This document shows positions 1-5,649 of a DNA stretch of 32,951 nt, piece by piece (position 1 is the stretch's first letter; the number at the start of each line of letters is the position of its first letter). The translations under genes and the position numbers were made by a program. The stretch is taken from positions 1 through 32,951 of the forward strand of contig JAUSCI010000044.1 of assembly GCA_030651305.1 (NCBI GenBank), given 5' to 3'. Origin of the DNA: Sulfuritalea sp. GTDB taxonomy: Bacteria > Pseudomonadota > Gammaproteobacteria > Burkholderiales > Rhodocyclaceae. The notes under the pieces are model-generated. The model had not been told where the DNA came from and did no database searches. It saw only the letters and a list, made by a program, of their open reading frames with translations.

Positions 1-2
1 GC

Positions 3-1697
3 AAGCAGCAAATCACCGAGGGCAAAGGGGCTCTCGAAACAGGCGCCTTGCAGAACGCGATTTTCAATAGCGTCAACTTCTCGAGTATCGCCACAGACGC
101 GAAGGGCGTCATTCAGATCTTCAATGTCGGCGCCGAGCGCATGCTGGGCTACGCGGCCGCCGACGTGATGAACAAGATCACTCCGGCCGACATCTCCGAT
201 CCGCATGAACTGATCGCGCGCGCCGAGGCCTTGAGCGTCGAGCTCTCGACGCCGATCACACCGGGCTTCGAGGCGCTGGTGTTCAAGGCTTCACGCGGCA
301 TCGAAGACATTTACGAACTGACTTACATCCGCAAGGACGGCAGCCGCTTCCCGGCCGTGGTGTCGGTCACGGCGCTGCGTGACGAGCAGGAGGCCATCAT
401 CGGCTACCTGCTGATCGGCACCGACAACACCGCGCGCAAGCAGGTCGAAGCAGAGCGGGCACGGCTCGATCAGGCGCTGCAGGACAGGAACGTCGAACTG
501 GACAGCGCCCGGGTCGTGGCGGAAAAAGCCAACCTGGCGAAATCGGACTTTCTTTCCGGCATGAGCCATGAATTGCGTACGCCGCTCAATGCCATCCTTG
601 GTTTCACCCAGCTTCTGGAATCCGGCGTGCCTGCGCCGACGCCGGCCCAGCAGCGCAACCTCGAGCAGATTCTCAAGGCGGGGTGGTACCTGCTCGAACT
701 GATCAACGAAATCCTCGATCTGGCGTTGATCGAATCCGGCAAGGCGACACTGTCGCATGAGCCGGTCTCGCTGATCGAGGTCATGATCGAGTGCCGGGCC
801 ATGGTTGAACCGCAGGCGCAGAAGCGCGGCATCGGCATGAGCTTTCCACGCTTCGAACTCCCCTACTTTGTCAGCGCCGACCGCACCCGGGTCAAGCAGG
901 TTCTGATCAACCTGCTGTTCAACGCCATCAAGTACAACACGGCGGAAGGCACAGTGGCCGTGGAGTACGCCCTGAGTCCGCCGAATTCGATTCGCATCAG
1001 CATCCGCGACACCGGTGTCGGGCTGTCGCCGGAACAACTGGCTCAGCTTTTCCAGGCATTCAACCGCCTCGGCAAGGAAGCCGGCGCGGAGGAGGGCACA
1101 GGCATCGGCCTGGTCGTCACCAAACGCCTGGTCGAACTGATGGGGGGCACCATTGGCGTCAATAGCACGGTCGGAGTGGGCAGCGAATTCTGGTTCGAAT
1201 TGAGCCTGACCACTGCGCCGCTGCTGGCGATCGAGGAAGCCGAGCATGCGGCGCTGATGCGACCGTTGGTACCGCACGGCACGCCGCAGCGCACCGTCCT
1301 GTATGTGGAAGACAATCCGGCCAATATGGAACTGGTCGAGCAACTCGTGGCGCGCCGCCTTGATTTGCGGTTGCTCTCCGCGGCAGACGGCAATCTTGGC
1401 ATCGAGTTTGCGCGCACCTACCTGCCGGAGGTGATTCTGATGGACATCAACCTGCCCGGCATCAACGGCATGGATGCGATGAAAATCCTGCGCGCAGACC
1501 CGTTAACCGCCCATATCCCGATCATCGCGCTCAGTGCCAACGCCGTGCCCCATGACATCGAGAAGGCGCTCCAGGCGGGTTTCTTCGACTATCTGACGAA
1601 GCCGATCAAGGTCAAGCTGTTCATGAACACGCTGGACGCGGCGCTGAAAATTTCGCAAACTGTATCGGGCAGCGAAGCCCTGGAGGAACCCGCATGA
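3..1697 (+). CDS. PAS hybrid sensor histidine kinase (5' partial)
   Basis: Membrane-free hybrid kinase that should autophosphorylate and pass phosphate to its own receiver. The frame is open to the left edge, and its first codons resemble the region upstream of GALQ in the paralogue at 10405, so the real start lies outside the window; the TTG at 48 is only the first start-like codon. Counting from that TTG: a PAS domain at about 1-130, a HisKA H-box MSHELRTPLN with His174, then HATPase_c with N-box NLLFNAIKYN and glycine boxes DTGVGL and GTGIGL. A C-terminal receiver follows (VLYVEDNPAN; phosphoacceptor Asp in LMDINLPG; Lys in LTKPIK). The stop overlaps the next ATG by 4 bp, implying translational coupling to the response regulator. 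It has two close paralogues in the window. The signal sensed is unknown. Confidence 0.93.
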   Translation, partial: KQQITEGKGALETGALQNAIFNSVNFSSIATDAKGVIQIFNVGAERMLGYAAADVMNKITPADISDPHELIARAEALSVELSTPITPGFEALVFKASRGIEDIYELTYIRKDGSRFPAVVSVTALRDEQEAIIGYLLIGTDNTARKQVEAERARLDQALQDRNVELDSARVVAEKANLAKSDFLSGMSHELRTPLNAILGFTQLLESGVPAPTPAQQRNLEQILKAGWYLLELINEILDLALIESGKATLSHEPVSLIEVMIECRAMVEPQAQKRGIGMSFPRFELPYFVSADRTRVKQVLINLLFNAIKYNTAEGTVAVEYALSPPNSIRISIRDTGVGLSPEQLAQLFQAFNRLGKEAGAEEGTGIGLVVTKRLVELMGGTIGVNSTVGVGSEFWFELSLTTAPLLAIEEAEHAALMRPLVPHGTPQRTVLYVEDNPANMELVEQLVARRLDLRLLSAADGNLGIEFARTYLPEVILMDINLPGINGMDAMKILRADPLTAHIPIIALSANAVPHDIEKALQAGFFDYLTKPIKVKLFMNTLDAALKISQTVSGSEALEEPA

Positions 1698-2536
1698 AAC
1701 TTTCCGAATCCGACATCCTCAATGCCAGCATCCTGATCGTTGACGATCAGGAATCCAACGTCAGCCTGCTTGAGCGGCTGCTGGGTGAAGCCGGCTACAC
1801 GAGCATCGCTTCGACCATGAAGCCGCAGGAGGTCTGCGCACTGCATCGCAAGAATCGCTACGACCTGATCCTGCTCGACCTGCAGATGCCTGAAATGGAT
1901 GGCTTCCAGGTGATGGAAGCGCTCAAGACCAACGCTGCCGAAAGCTACCTGCCGGTCCTCGTCCTTACCGCCCAACCGGGCCACAAGTTACAGGCCTTGC
2001 AGGCTGGCGCAAAGGATTTCATCAGCAAGCCCTTCGATCTGGTCGAAGTCAAGACCCGCATCCACAACATGCTGGAAGTCCGGCTGTTGTACAAGAAACT
2101 CGAAAGCTACAACAAGGTGCTGGAACAGACGGTGCTGGAGCGCACCGCCGAATTGCGTGAAAGCGAGGCCCGCTTTCGCAGCCTCACCGAACTGGCCTCC
2201 GACTGGTATTGGGAACAGGACGAGGACGGGCACTTCACCAAGGTCTCCGGTCCGGTTCTGGAGATGCTTGGCATCCAGGTCGATCCCTTGCAGGGAGAAG
2301 CAGGCGATGTCCGGGTGGCAGGGTGGAACGAGGCGGAACGGGCGGCGCTCAAGACCGCCATCGCCGACCGCCAGCCCTTCCTCGATCTGGTCTTCAGCCG
2401 CTCCAACCCCAACGGCTCGCAGCAGCAGTTCCGGGTGAGCGGGGAGCCGATGTTCAGCCAGTCCTGCCGCTTCATCGGTTACCGCGGAATCGGTATGGAA
2501 ATAACATCGAAAGACAGCGATGTCCTCACTTCCTAA
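1694..2536 (+). CDS. Response regulator with REC and PAS domains
   Basis: Cytoplasmic response regulator of 280 residues with no DNA-binding or enzymatic output domain. An N-terminal receiver (about 12-130) shows the acidic pair in ILIVDDQ, phosphoacceptor Asp62 in LLDLQMPEMDG and the conserved Lys in ISKPFD. A helical linker rich in Leu and Glu (LEQTVLERTAELRESEARF) leads to a PAS domain at about 150-270 that includes WYWEQDEDGHF. The ATG overlaps the stop of the upstream hybrid kinase (ATGA), and its own end overlaps the following Crp/Fnr gene by 17 bp, so the three are almost certainly one transcript. I infer a phosphorelay partner that signals through protein contacts rather than DNA. The family of REC-PAS proteins is known, but this one's target is not visible. 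Confidence 0.9.
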   Translation: MKLSESDILNASILIVDDQESNVSLLERLLGEAGYTSIASTMKPQEVCALHRKNRYDLILLDLQMPEMDGFQVMEALKTNAAESYLPVLVLTAQPGHKLQALQAGAKDFISKPFDLVEVKTRIHNMLEVRLLYKKLESYNKVLEQTVLERTAELRESEARFRSLTELASDWYWEQDEDGHFTKVSGPVLEMLGIQVDPLQGEAGDVRVAGWNEAERAALKTAIADRQPFLDLVFSRSNPNGSQQQFRVSGEPMFSQSCRFIGYRGIGMEITSKDSDVLTS

Positions 2537-3326
2537 CCCAAGTCAGAACCACCTGCTCGCCGCGCTGCCGACGGCGGAATTCGAGGTGCTGGCGGCACAT
2601 CTGGAACTGGTTGCGCTGCCGCTCGGCAAGATGCTCTACGAGCCCGGTACGCAGTTGCAGCACGCTTACTTTCCTACTACCGCGATTGTGTCCCTCCACT
2701 ATGTCACGGAGTCCGGCGCGTCGGCGGAAACCGCCGGGGTGGGCAACGAAGGCGTCGTCGGCATTTCGCTGTTCATGGGCGGCGACACCACGTCGAGCTC
2801 TGCCGTGGTGCAAACCGCGGGCCACGCCTACCGGCTGGAGCGCCGTCGGCTCAAGCAGGAATTCGATCGCGGCGGCCTGCTGCAGCGTTTGCTGTTGCGC
2901 TACACCCAGGCGCTGATGACGCAGATGTCGCAGACCGCGGCCTGCAACCGGCACCATTCGGTGGAGCAGCAGTTGTGCCGCTGGCTGTTGCTGACCCACG
3001 ACCGCGTCTCCGCGCGTGAACTGGTGATAACCCAGGAACTGATCGCCGGCATGCTCGGCGTGCGCCGCGAAGGCGTTACCGAAGCTGCCGGGAATCTACA
3101 GCGCGAGGGTCTGATCAGCTACCGTCGCGGCCACATATCCGTGCTCGACAGACGGGGCCTGGAGACCCACGCGTGCGAGTGCTATGCCGTGGTCAAAAAG
3201 GAATTGGGCCGCCTGTTGTCCGATGTGCAGTATCGACACGAGGGCGTAGCTCCTGCCGCATTTGATAACCGGGCCGGTCAGTCTGGTACAGGTATCAGGC
3301 AGGATTCGGCCCGCCGCTCAGGCTGA
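2520..3326 (+). CDS. Crp/Fnr-family transcriptional regulator
   Basis: Predicted DNA-binding regulator of 268 residues. A cyclic-nucleotide-binding-like beta-barrel occupies about 15-125 (FPTTAIVSL, GNEGVVGISLFMGG). A C-terminal winged helix-turn-helix is at about 165-205 (ITQELIAGMLGVRREGVTEAA). The canonical cAMP phosphate-binding Arg-Ser pair is not seen at the expected place (TSSSAVV), so cAMP is unlikely to be the ligand. The recognition helix keeps the Arg-Glu pair used by CRP to read TGTG half-sites, but with Thr-Glu after it where CRP has Gly-Arg. It is closely similar to the reversed gene at 4760. The C-terminal 30 residues after RLLSDVQ are not part of the family fold. It overlaps the REC-PAS gene and is probably its downstream effector. 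It is a candidate binder of the TGTGCG-N4-CGCACA sites found in this window (inference). Confidence 0.92.
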   Translation: MSSLPNPSQNHLLAALPTAEFEVLAAHLELVALPLGKMLYEPGTQLQHAYFPTTAIVSLHYVTESGASAETAGVGNEGVVGISLFMGGDTTSSSAVVQTAGHAYRLERRRLKQEFDRGGLLQRLLLRYTQALMTQMSQTAACNRHHSVEQQLCRWLLLTHDRVSARELVITQELIAGMLGVRREGVTEAAGNLQREGLISYRRGHISVLDRRGLETHACECYAVVKKELGRLLSDVQYRHEGVAPAAFDNRAGQSGTGIRQDSARRSG

Positions 3327-3423
3327 GTGGGATGGCGCCAGTCGGTTTGGTCGACGTGGTCCGCAACCCCCCCCGTAAGAGTTACGCAAAGCGGCATCGG
3401 GAGCATTTGAAGGTGTTGGACGA

Positions 3424-3655
3424 TCACCCCTCTCCCCTTGCGGGAGAGGGGCAGGGGAGAGGGGAAGATTCAGTAACCGCCGCCATTACAGTCGCCAGCA
3501 CGTCATCCAGATTACTCGTGATTTCGTTATTCCAGAATCGCATCACCTTGAACCCTTGCGCACGTCAGCCGATGTGCCCGCAAATACCGCCACAACCTGT
3601 TCTCGCTCTCGGTCATGTGGCGTCGCAAGTGTTTGGCAAACTTCCGTTGTTCCAT
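3424..3655 (-). pseudogene. DUF559 endonuclease-like gene, internal deletion
   Basis: Degraded second copy of the intact DUF559 gene at 4284-4655. The N-terminal codons (MEQRKFAKHLRRHM, then ENRLWRYLRAHRL) match exactly. The sequence then jumps from CAGCC to CACGT, so 140 bases corresponding to 4426-4565 are missing. The loss is not a multiple of three, so the frame shifts and the reading continues as TCARVQG. The lost part contains the predicted catalytic Asp and Glu. The C-terminal DNA survives and is nearly identical to the intact copy. Element lengths agree with one clean deletion: 268 bp against 409 bp between outer ends. It is flanked by the same inverted repeats as the intact copy. Confidence 0.85.
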
Positions 3656-3694
3656 CACCCCTCTCCCCAACCCTCTCCCGCAAGGGGAGAGGGG
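3427..3694. mobile_element. DUF559 inverted-repeat element, deleted copy
   Basis: A DUF559 pseudogene enclosed by long inverted repeats. The left end 3427-3464 and right end 3658-3694 are near-perfect inverted copies built on CCCCTCTCCCCTTGCGGG. Each end is itself hairpin-forming (CCCCTCTCCC paired with GGGAGAGGGG). Sequence similarity to the second element continues about 20 bases beyond the left end, so the copying unit may be slightly larger. No transposase or target duplication is visible. I infer a mobile or dispersed repeat unit. Confidence 0.6.
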
Positions 3695-3729
3695 CTTTGA
3701 GCTTAACGCCCAACGCATTTCAGGTGCAC

Positions 3730-3772
3730 GTAGCGGTATCCCGCAAAAGTCGGCGCTGGCGGTACGGCGACA
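3730..3772 (+). repeat. Dispersed repeat, copy 1
   Basis: A 43-base sequence GTAGCGGTATCCCGC followed by an A-run and the core CGGCGCTGGCGGTACGGCG. It matches 4699-4742 with two or three differences and lies just right of each DUF559 element. The core recurs at 8853, 16053 and 28342. Confidence 0.7.
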
Positions 3773-3785
3773 CTCTATTCGGGCC

Positions 3786-4199
3786 TCACACGAAGGTGGC
3801 GGGAGAAACCCCGAAGCGCTCGCTGAGCGCCCGGACTTGACGAATATTGAGTTCCCGTTTGCCCGTGAGGATTTCAGAAACCACGCCCTGGCTGCCAATC
3901 TCGCGCAGATCGGTTTGCTTGAGACCGTGTTGCTCCATCAGAAACTTCAGTGCCTGGATGCCCGTCACGTCTGGCAGCGGGTGATGCTCGGCTTCGTAAT
4001 CTTCGATCAGGTCGCCGACGATATCGACCAGACCCATCGCCGGATGGCTTTCGTCGCCAGCGGTCTCGTCGAGCACGGCTTCGAGCGTTGCCACCATCCG
4101 CTGGTAGTGCGCTTCGTCCCGGATCGGAGCGATATCGGTAGCGCTGCGGAAGGTCTTCCACGCCGGAAGCAAGTGCTTCATCTGGATGTGTGCATTCAT
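3786..4199 (-). CDS. HigA-like HTH antitoxin, no toxin partner
   Basis: Small regulator of about 137 residues. The N-terminal half is acidic and helical (IRDEAHYQRMVATLEAVLDE, then HPAMGLVDIVGDLIEDYE). A C-terminal XRE-type helix-turn-helix follows (GIQALKFLMEQHGLKQTDLREIGSQGVVSEILTGKRELNIRQVRALSERFGV). This layout is that of HigA antitoxins that pair with RelE-like HigB. The frame can be opened at 4226, but that codon lies within a palindrome. The ATG at 4199 has GGAAA 5-8 bases upstream and is preferred. No higB-type toxin gene is found on either side: the gene sits between two DUF559 elements and may have been separated from its partner. Autorepression through the palindrome at 4218 is likely. 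A stand-alone regulator is the alternative reading. Confidence 0.82.
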   Translation of the reverse strand: MNAHIQMKHLLPAWKTFRSATDIAPIRDEAHYQRMVATLEAVLDETAGDESHPAMGLVDIVGDLIEDYEAEHHPLPDVTGIQALKFLMEQHGLKQTDLREIGSQGVVSEILTGKRELNIRQVRALSERFGVSPATFV

Positions 4200-4217
4200 G
4201 ATTTCCATGGATACAGC

Positions 4218-4236
4218 ATATCTCATAACGAGATAT
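4218..4236. promoter_or_regulatory. Palindromic operator over higA-like start
   Basis: Perfect inverted repeat ATATCTC-N5-GAGATAT about 20 bases upstream of the preferred start of the HigA-like gene. Antitoxins of this class usually bind such palindromes in their own promoters, so autoregulation is inferred. Confidence 0.6.
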
Positions 4237-4283
4237 ACGCAAGCGTACTTTGATGATCGGGTGCAATCGAAAGTGTTGGTCGG

Positions 4284-4655
4284 TCACCCCTCTCCCCTTG
4301 CGGGAGAGGGGCAGGGCAGAGGGGAAGATTCAGTAACCGCCGCCATTACAGTCGCCAGCACGTCATCCAGATTACTCGTGATTTCGTTATTCCAGAATCG
4401 CATCACCTTGAACCCTTGCGCACGTAACCATGCATCTCGTCTTTCGTCGTGTGGCGCACCGTTATGTTGACCGCCATCTGCTTCCACGATCAGGCGTGCT
4501 CCAAAATGCACAAAGTCCACCACAAAAGGATCAATTGGCTGCTGGCGTCTGAATTTCTCACCATTCAGCCGATGTGCCCGCAAATACCGCCACAACCTGT
4601 TCTCGCTCTCGGTCATGTGGCGTCGCAAGTGCTTGGCAAATTTCCGTTGTTCCAT
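4284..4655 (-). CDS. DUF559 (Vsr-like endonuclease fold) protein
   Basis: Protein of 123 residues with the DUF559 fold, related to very-short-patch repair and restriction-type nucleases. MEQRKFAKHLRRHMTESENR leads to LWRYLRAHRLNGEKFRRQQPI, then the predicted metal site: Asp47 in VVDFV, Glu58 and Asp60 in LIVEADGGQH. A hydrophobic-basic tail follows (GFKVMRFWNNEI). The ATG at 4655 is chosen because it starts the block conserved in the deleted copy. The last residues (SPLPCPSPARGEG) are encoded by the left inverted repeat, so the element end supplies the C-terminus and stop. The gene nearly fills an inverted-repeat-bounded unit. DNA nicking activity and a role in moving the unit are inference only. 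The family is known to be widespread and poorly characterised. Confidence 0.85.
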   Translation of the reverse strand: MEQRKFAKHLRRHMTESENRLWRYLRAHRLNGEKFRRQQPIDPFVVDFVHFGARLIVEADGGQHNGAPHDERRDAWLRAQGFKVMRFWNNEITSNLDDVLATVMAAVTESSPLPCPSPARGEG

Positions 4656-4695
4656 CACCCCTCTCCCCAACCCCTCTCCCGCAAGGGGAGAGGGG
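4287..4695. mobile_element. DUF559 inverted-repeat element, intact copy
   Basis: A 409-bp unit bounded by a left end 4287-4324 and a right end 4658-4695. These are 38-bp inverted repeats differing at about three positions; both contain CCCCTCTCCCCTTGCGGG or its complement and can fold as hairpins. Its only gene is the DUF559 protein. A 44-base dispersed repeat follows at 4699. It is a direct repeat of the deleted element at 3427, and the two flank the HigA-like gene. No flanking target duplication was recognised. Confidence 0.65.
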
Positions 4696-4698
4696 CTT

Positions 4699-4742
4699 GT
4701 AGTGGTATCCCGCAAAAAGTCGGCGTTGGCGGTACGGCGACA
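4699..4742 (+). repeat. Dispersed repeat, copy 2
   Basis: Matches copy 1 at 3730-3772 apart from two C/T changes and one extra A. It lies 3 bases beyond the right end of the intact DUF559 element and ends 18 bases from the stop of the reversed Crp/Fnr gene. Confidence 0.7.
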
Positions 4743-4759
4743 GCACCCGGTCAGGCGGG

Positions 4760-5479
4760 CTACGAGGCGGTTGCCTCCGGCAGCAGGCGATCGAACTCCT
4801 TCTTGACCACTGCATAGCACTCGCAGGCCCGCGCTTCCAGGCCCGCACGATCGAGCACGGTGATGTGGCCGCGGTGGTAGGCGATCAGGCCGGCCTCCTG
4901 GATTTTGCAGGCGGTCTCCGTGATGCCCTCGCGGCCTACGCCGAGCATGCCGGCGATCAACTCCTGGGTCATGATCAGTTCGTCGGAGAGCAGGCGGTCG
5001 GAGCTCAGCAGCAGCCAGCGGCAGAACTGCTGGTCCAGCGAATGATGGCGATTGCACACGGTGGTCTGCGCCATCTGCGTCAGCAGCGCCTGGGTGTAAC
5101 GCAGCAACAGATACTGCATCGGGCCGGCGCGATGGAACTCGCCCTTCAGCAATTCCCCCGTCATCCGGTAGGCGTGCCCGGCGCTTTGCACGACGGCCCG
5201 GCTGGGCGTGGTTTCGCCGCCCATGAAGAGGGAGACGCCGACCACTCCCTCGTTGCCGACCACGGCAATTTCCGCAGACGCTCCATCCGCCATGACGTAG
5301 AGCAGGGAGACGATGGCGTTGGTGGGGAAGTAGACGTGGCGCATCTGCGTACCGGACTCGTAGAGCGAGTGGCCGAGCGGCATCGCGATCAGTTCCAGAT
5401 GCGGCAGCAGGCGCGCGCATTCCTCTGCCGGCAGGGCGGCGAGCAGGTGGTTCTGGCGGGGATCATGGGCGCTGGGCAT
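4760..5479 (-). CDS. Crp/Fnr-family transcriptional regulator, paralogue 2
   Basis: Regulator of 239 residues, closely similar along its whole length to the gene at 2520. The start ATG at 5479 (MPSAHDPRQNHLLAALP) is chosen over longer openings because it aligns with the paralogue's start (MSSLPNPSQNHLLAALP). The effector barrel includes HVYFPTNAIVSLLYVMADGAS and GNEGVVGVSLFMGGETTPSRAVV. The winged helix-turn-helix is MTQELIAGMLGVGREGITETA. The recognition helix carries the same Arg-Glu-Gly-(Ile/Val)-Thr-Glu core as paralogue 1, so both probably read the same or a very similar operator. The effector barrel has Ser-Arg rather than the Arg-Ser order of cAMP-binding proteins, so a different or absent ligand is inferred. 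It is divergent from the CheB-CheR gene across 170 bases, which suggests local control of the signalling genes. Confidence 0.92.
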   Translation of the reverse strand: MPSAHDPRQNHLLAALPAEECARLLPHLELIAMPLGHSLYESGTQMRHVYFPTNAIVSLLYVMADGASAEIAVVGNEGVVGVSLFMGGETTPSRAVVQSAGHAYRMTGELLKGEFHRAGPMQYLLLRYTQALLTQMAQTTVCNRHHSLDQQFCRWLLLSSDRLLSDELIMTQELIAGMLGVGREGITETACKIQEAGLIAYHRGHITVLDRAGLEARACECYAVVKKEFDRLLPEATAS

Positions 5480-5649
5480 GCGGGCGAACTCCCAATCAGT
5501 CGAACAGCCGTCAACAGCTTTGCCGTGCCATCCGATGTCATTATTGACTATAGCGCACAACGGGTTTGTCGACGTATTGCAAGTCGCCCCCAAATGAACT
5601 ATGGTCAGGCGCGATACGATCAATTTACCGATGATCGGGAAGGAAGTTT
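5480..5649. promoter_or_regulatory. Divergent promoter region, Crp/Fnr 2 and CheB-CheR
   Basis: This 170-base gap separates two divergent starts and must hold both promoters. One CGCACA half-site is present near 5553 but its partner half is absent. GGAAG 5 bases before 5650 is a good ribosome-binding site. I see no convincing -35/-10 pair. Confidence 0.4.

Noticed and set aside
291-1343. Long minus-strand open frame opposite the first hybrid kinase
   Set aside because: It is antisense to a clear PAS-kinase coding region, encodes no recognisable domain and is a usual effect of high GC content.
3427-4695. CRISPR-like array from the repeated CCCCTCTCCC sequences
   Set aside because: The repeats are inverted pairs bounding genes, irregularly spaced, with no spacers.
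4284-5420. 378-codon minus-strand frame spanning the Crp/Fnr 2 end and the DUF559 gene
   Set aside because: Its first two thirds are an out-of-frame reading of the Crp/Fnr gene. Only the part from 4655 down matches a real family (DUF559).
5553-5559. CGCACA half-site in the Crp/Fnr 2 and CheB-CheR gap
   Set aside because: The opposite half is missing, so it does not meet the palindrome standard used for the other sites.
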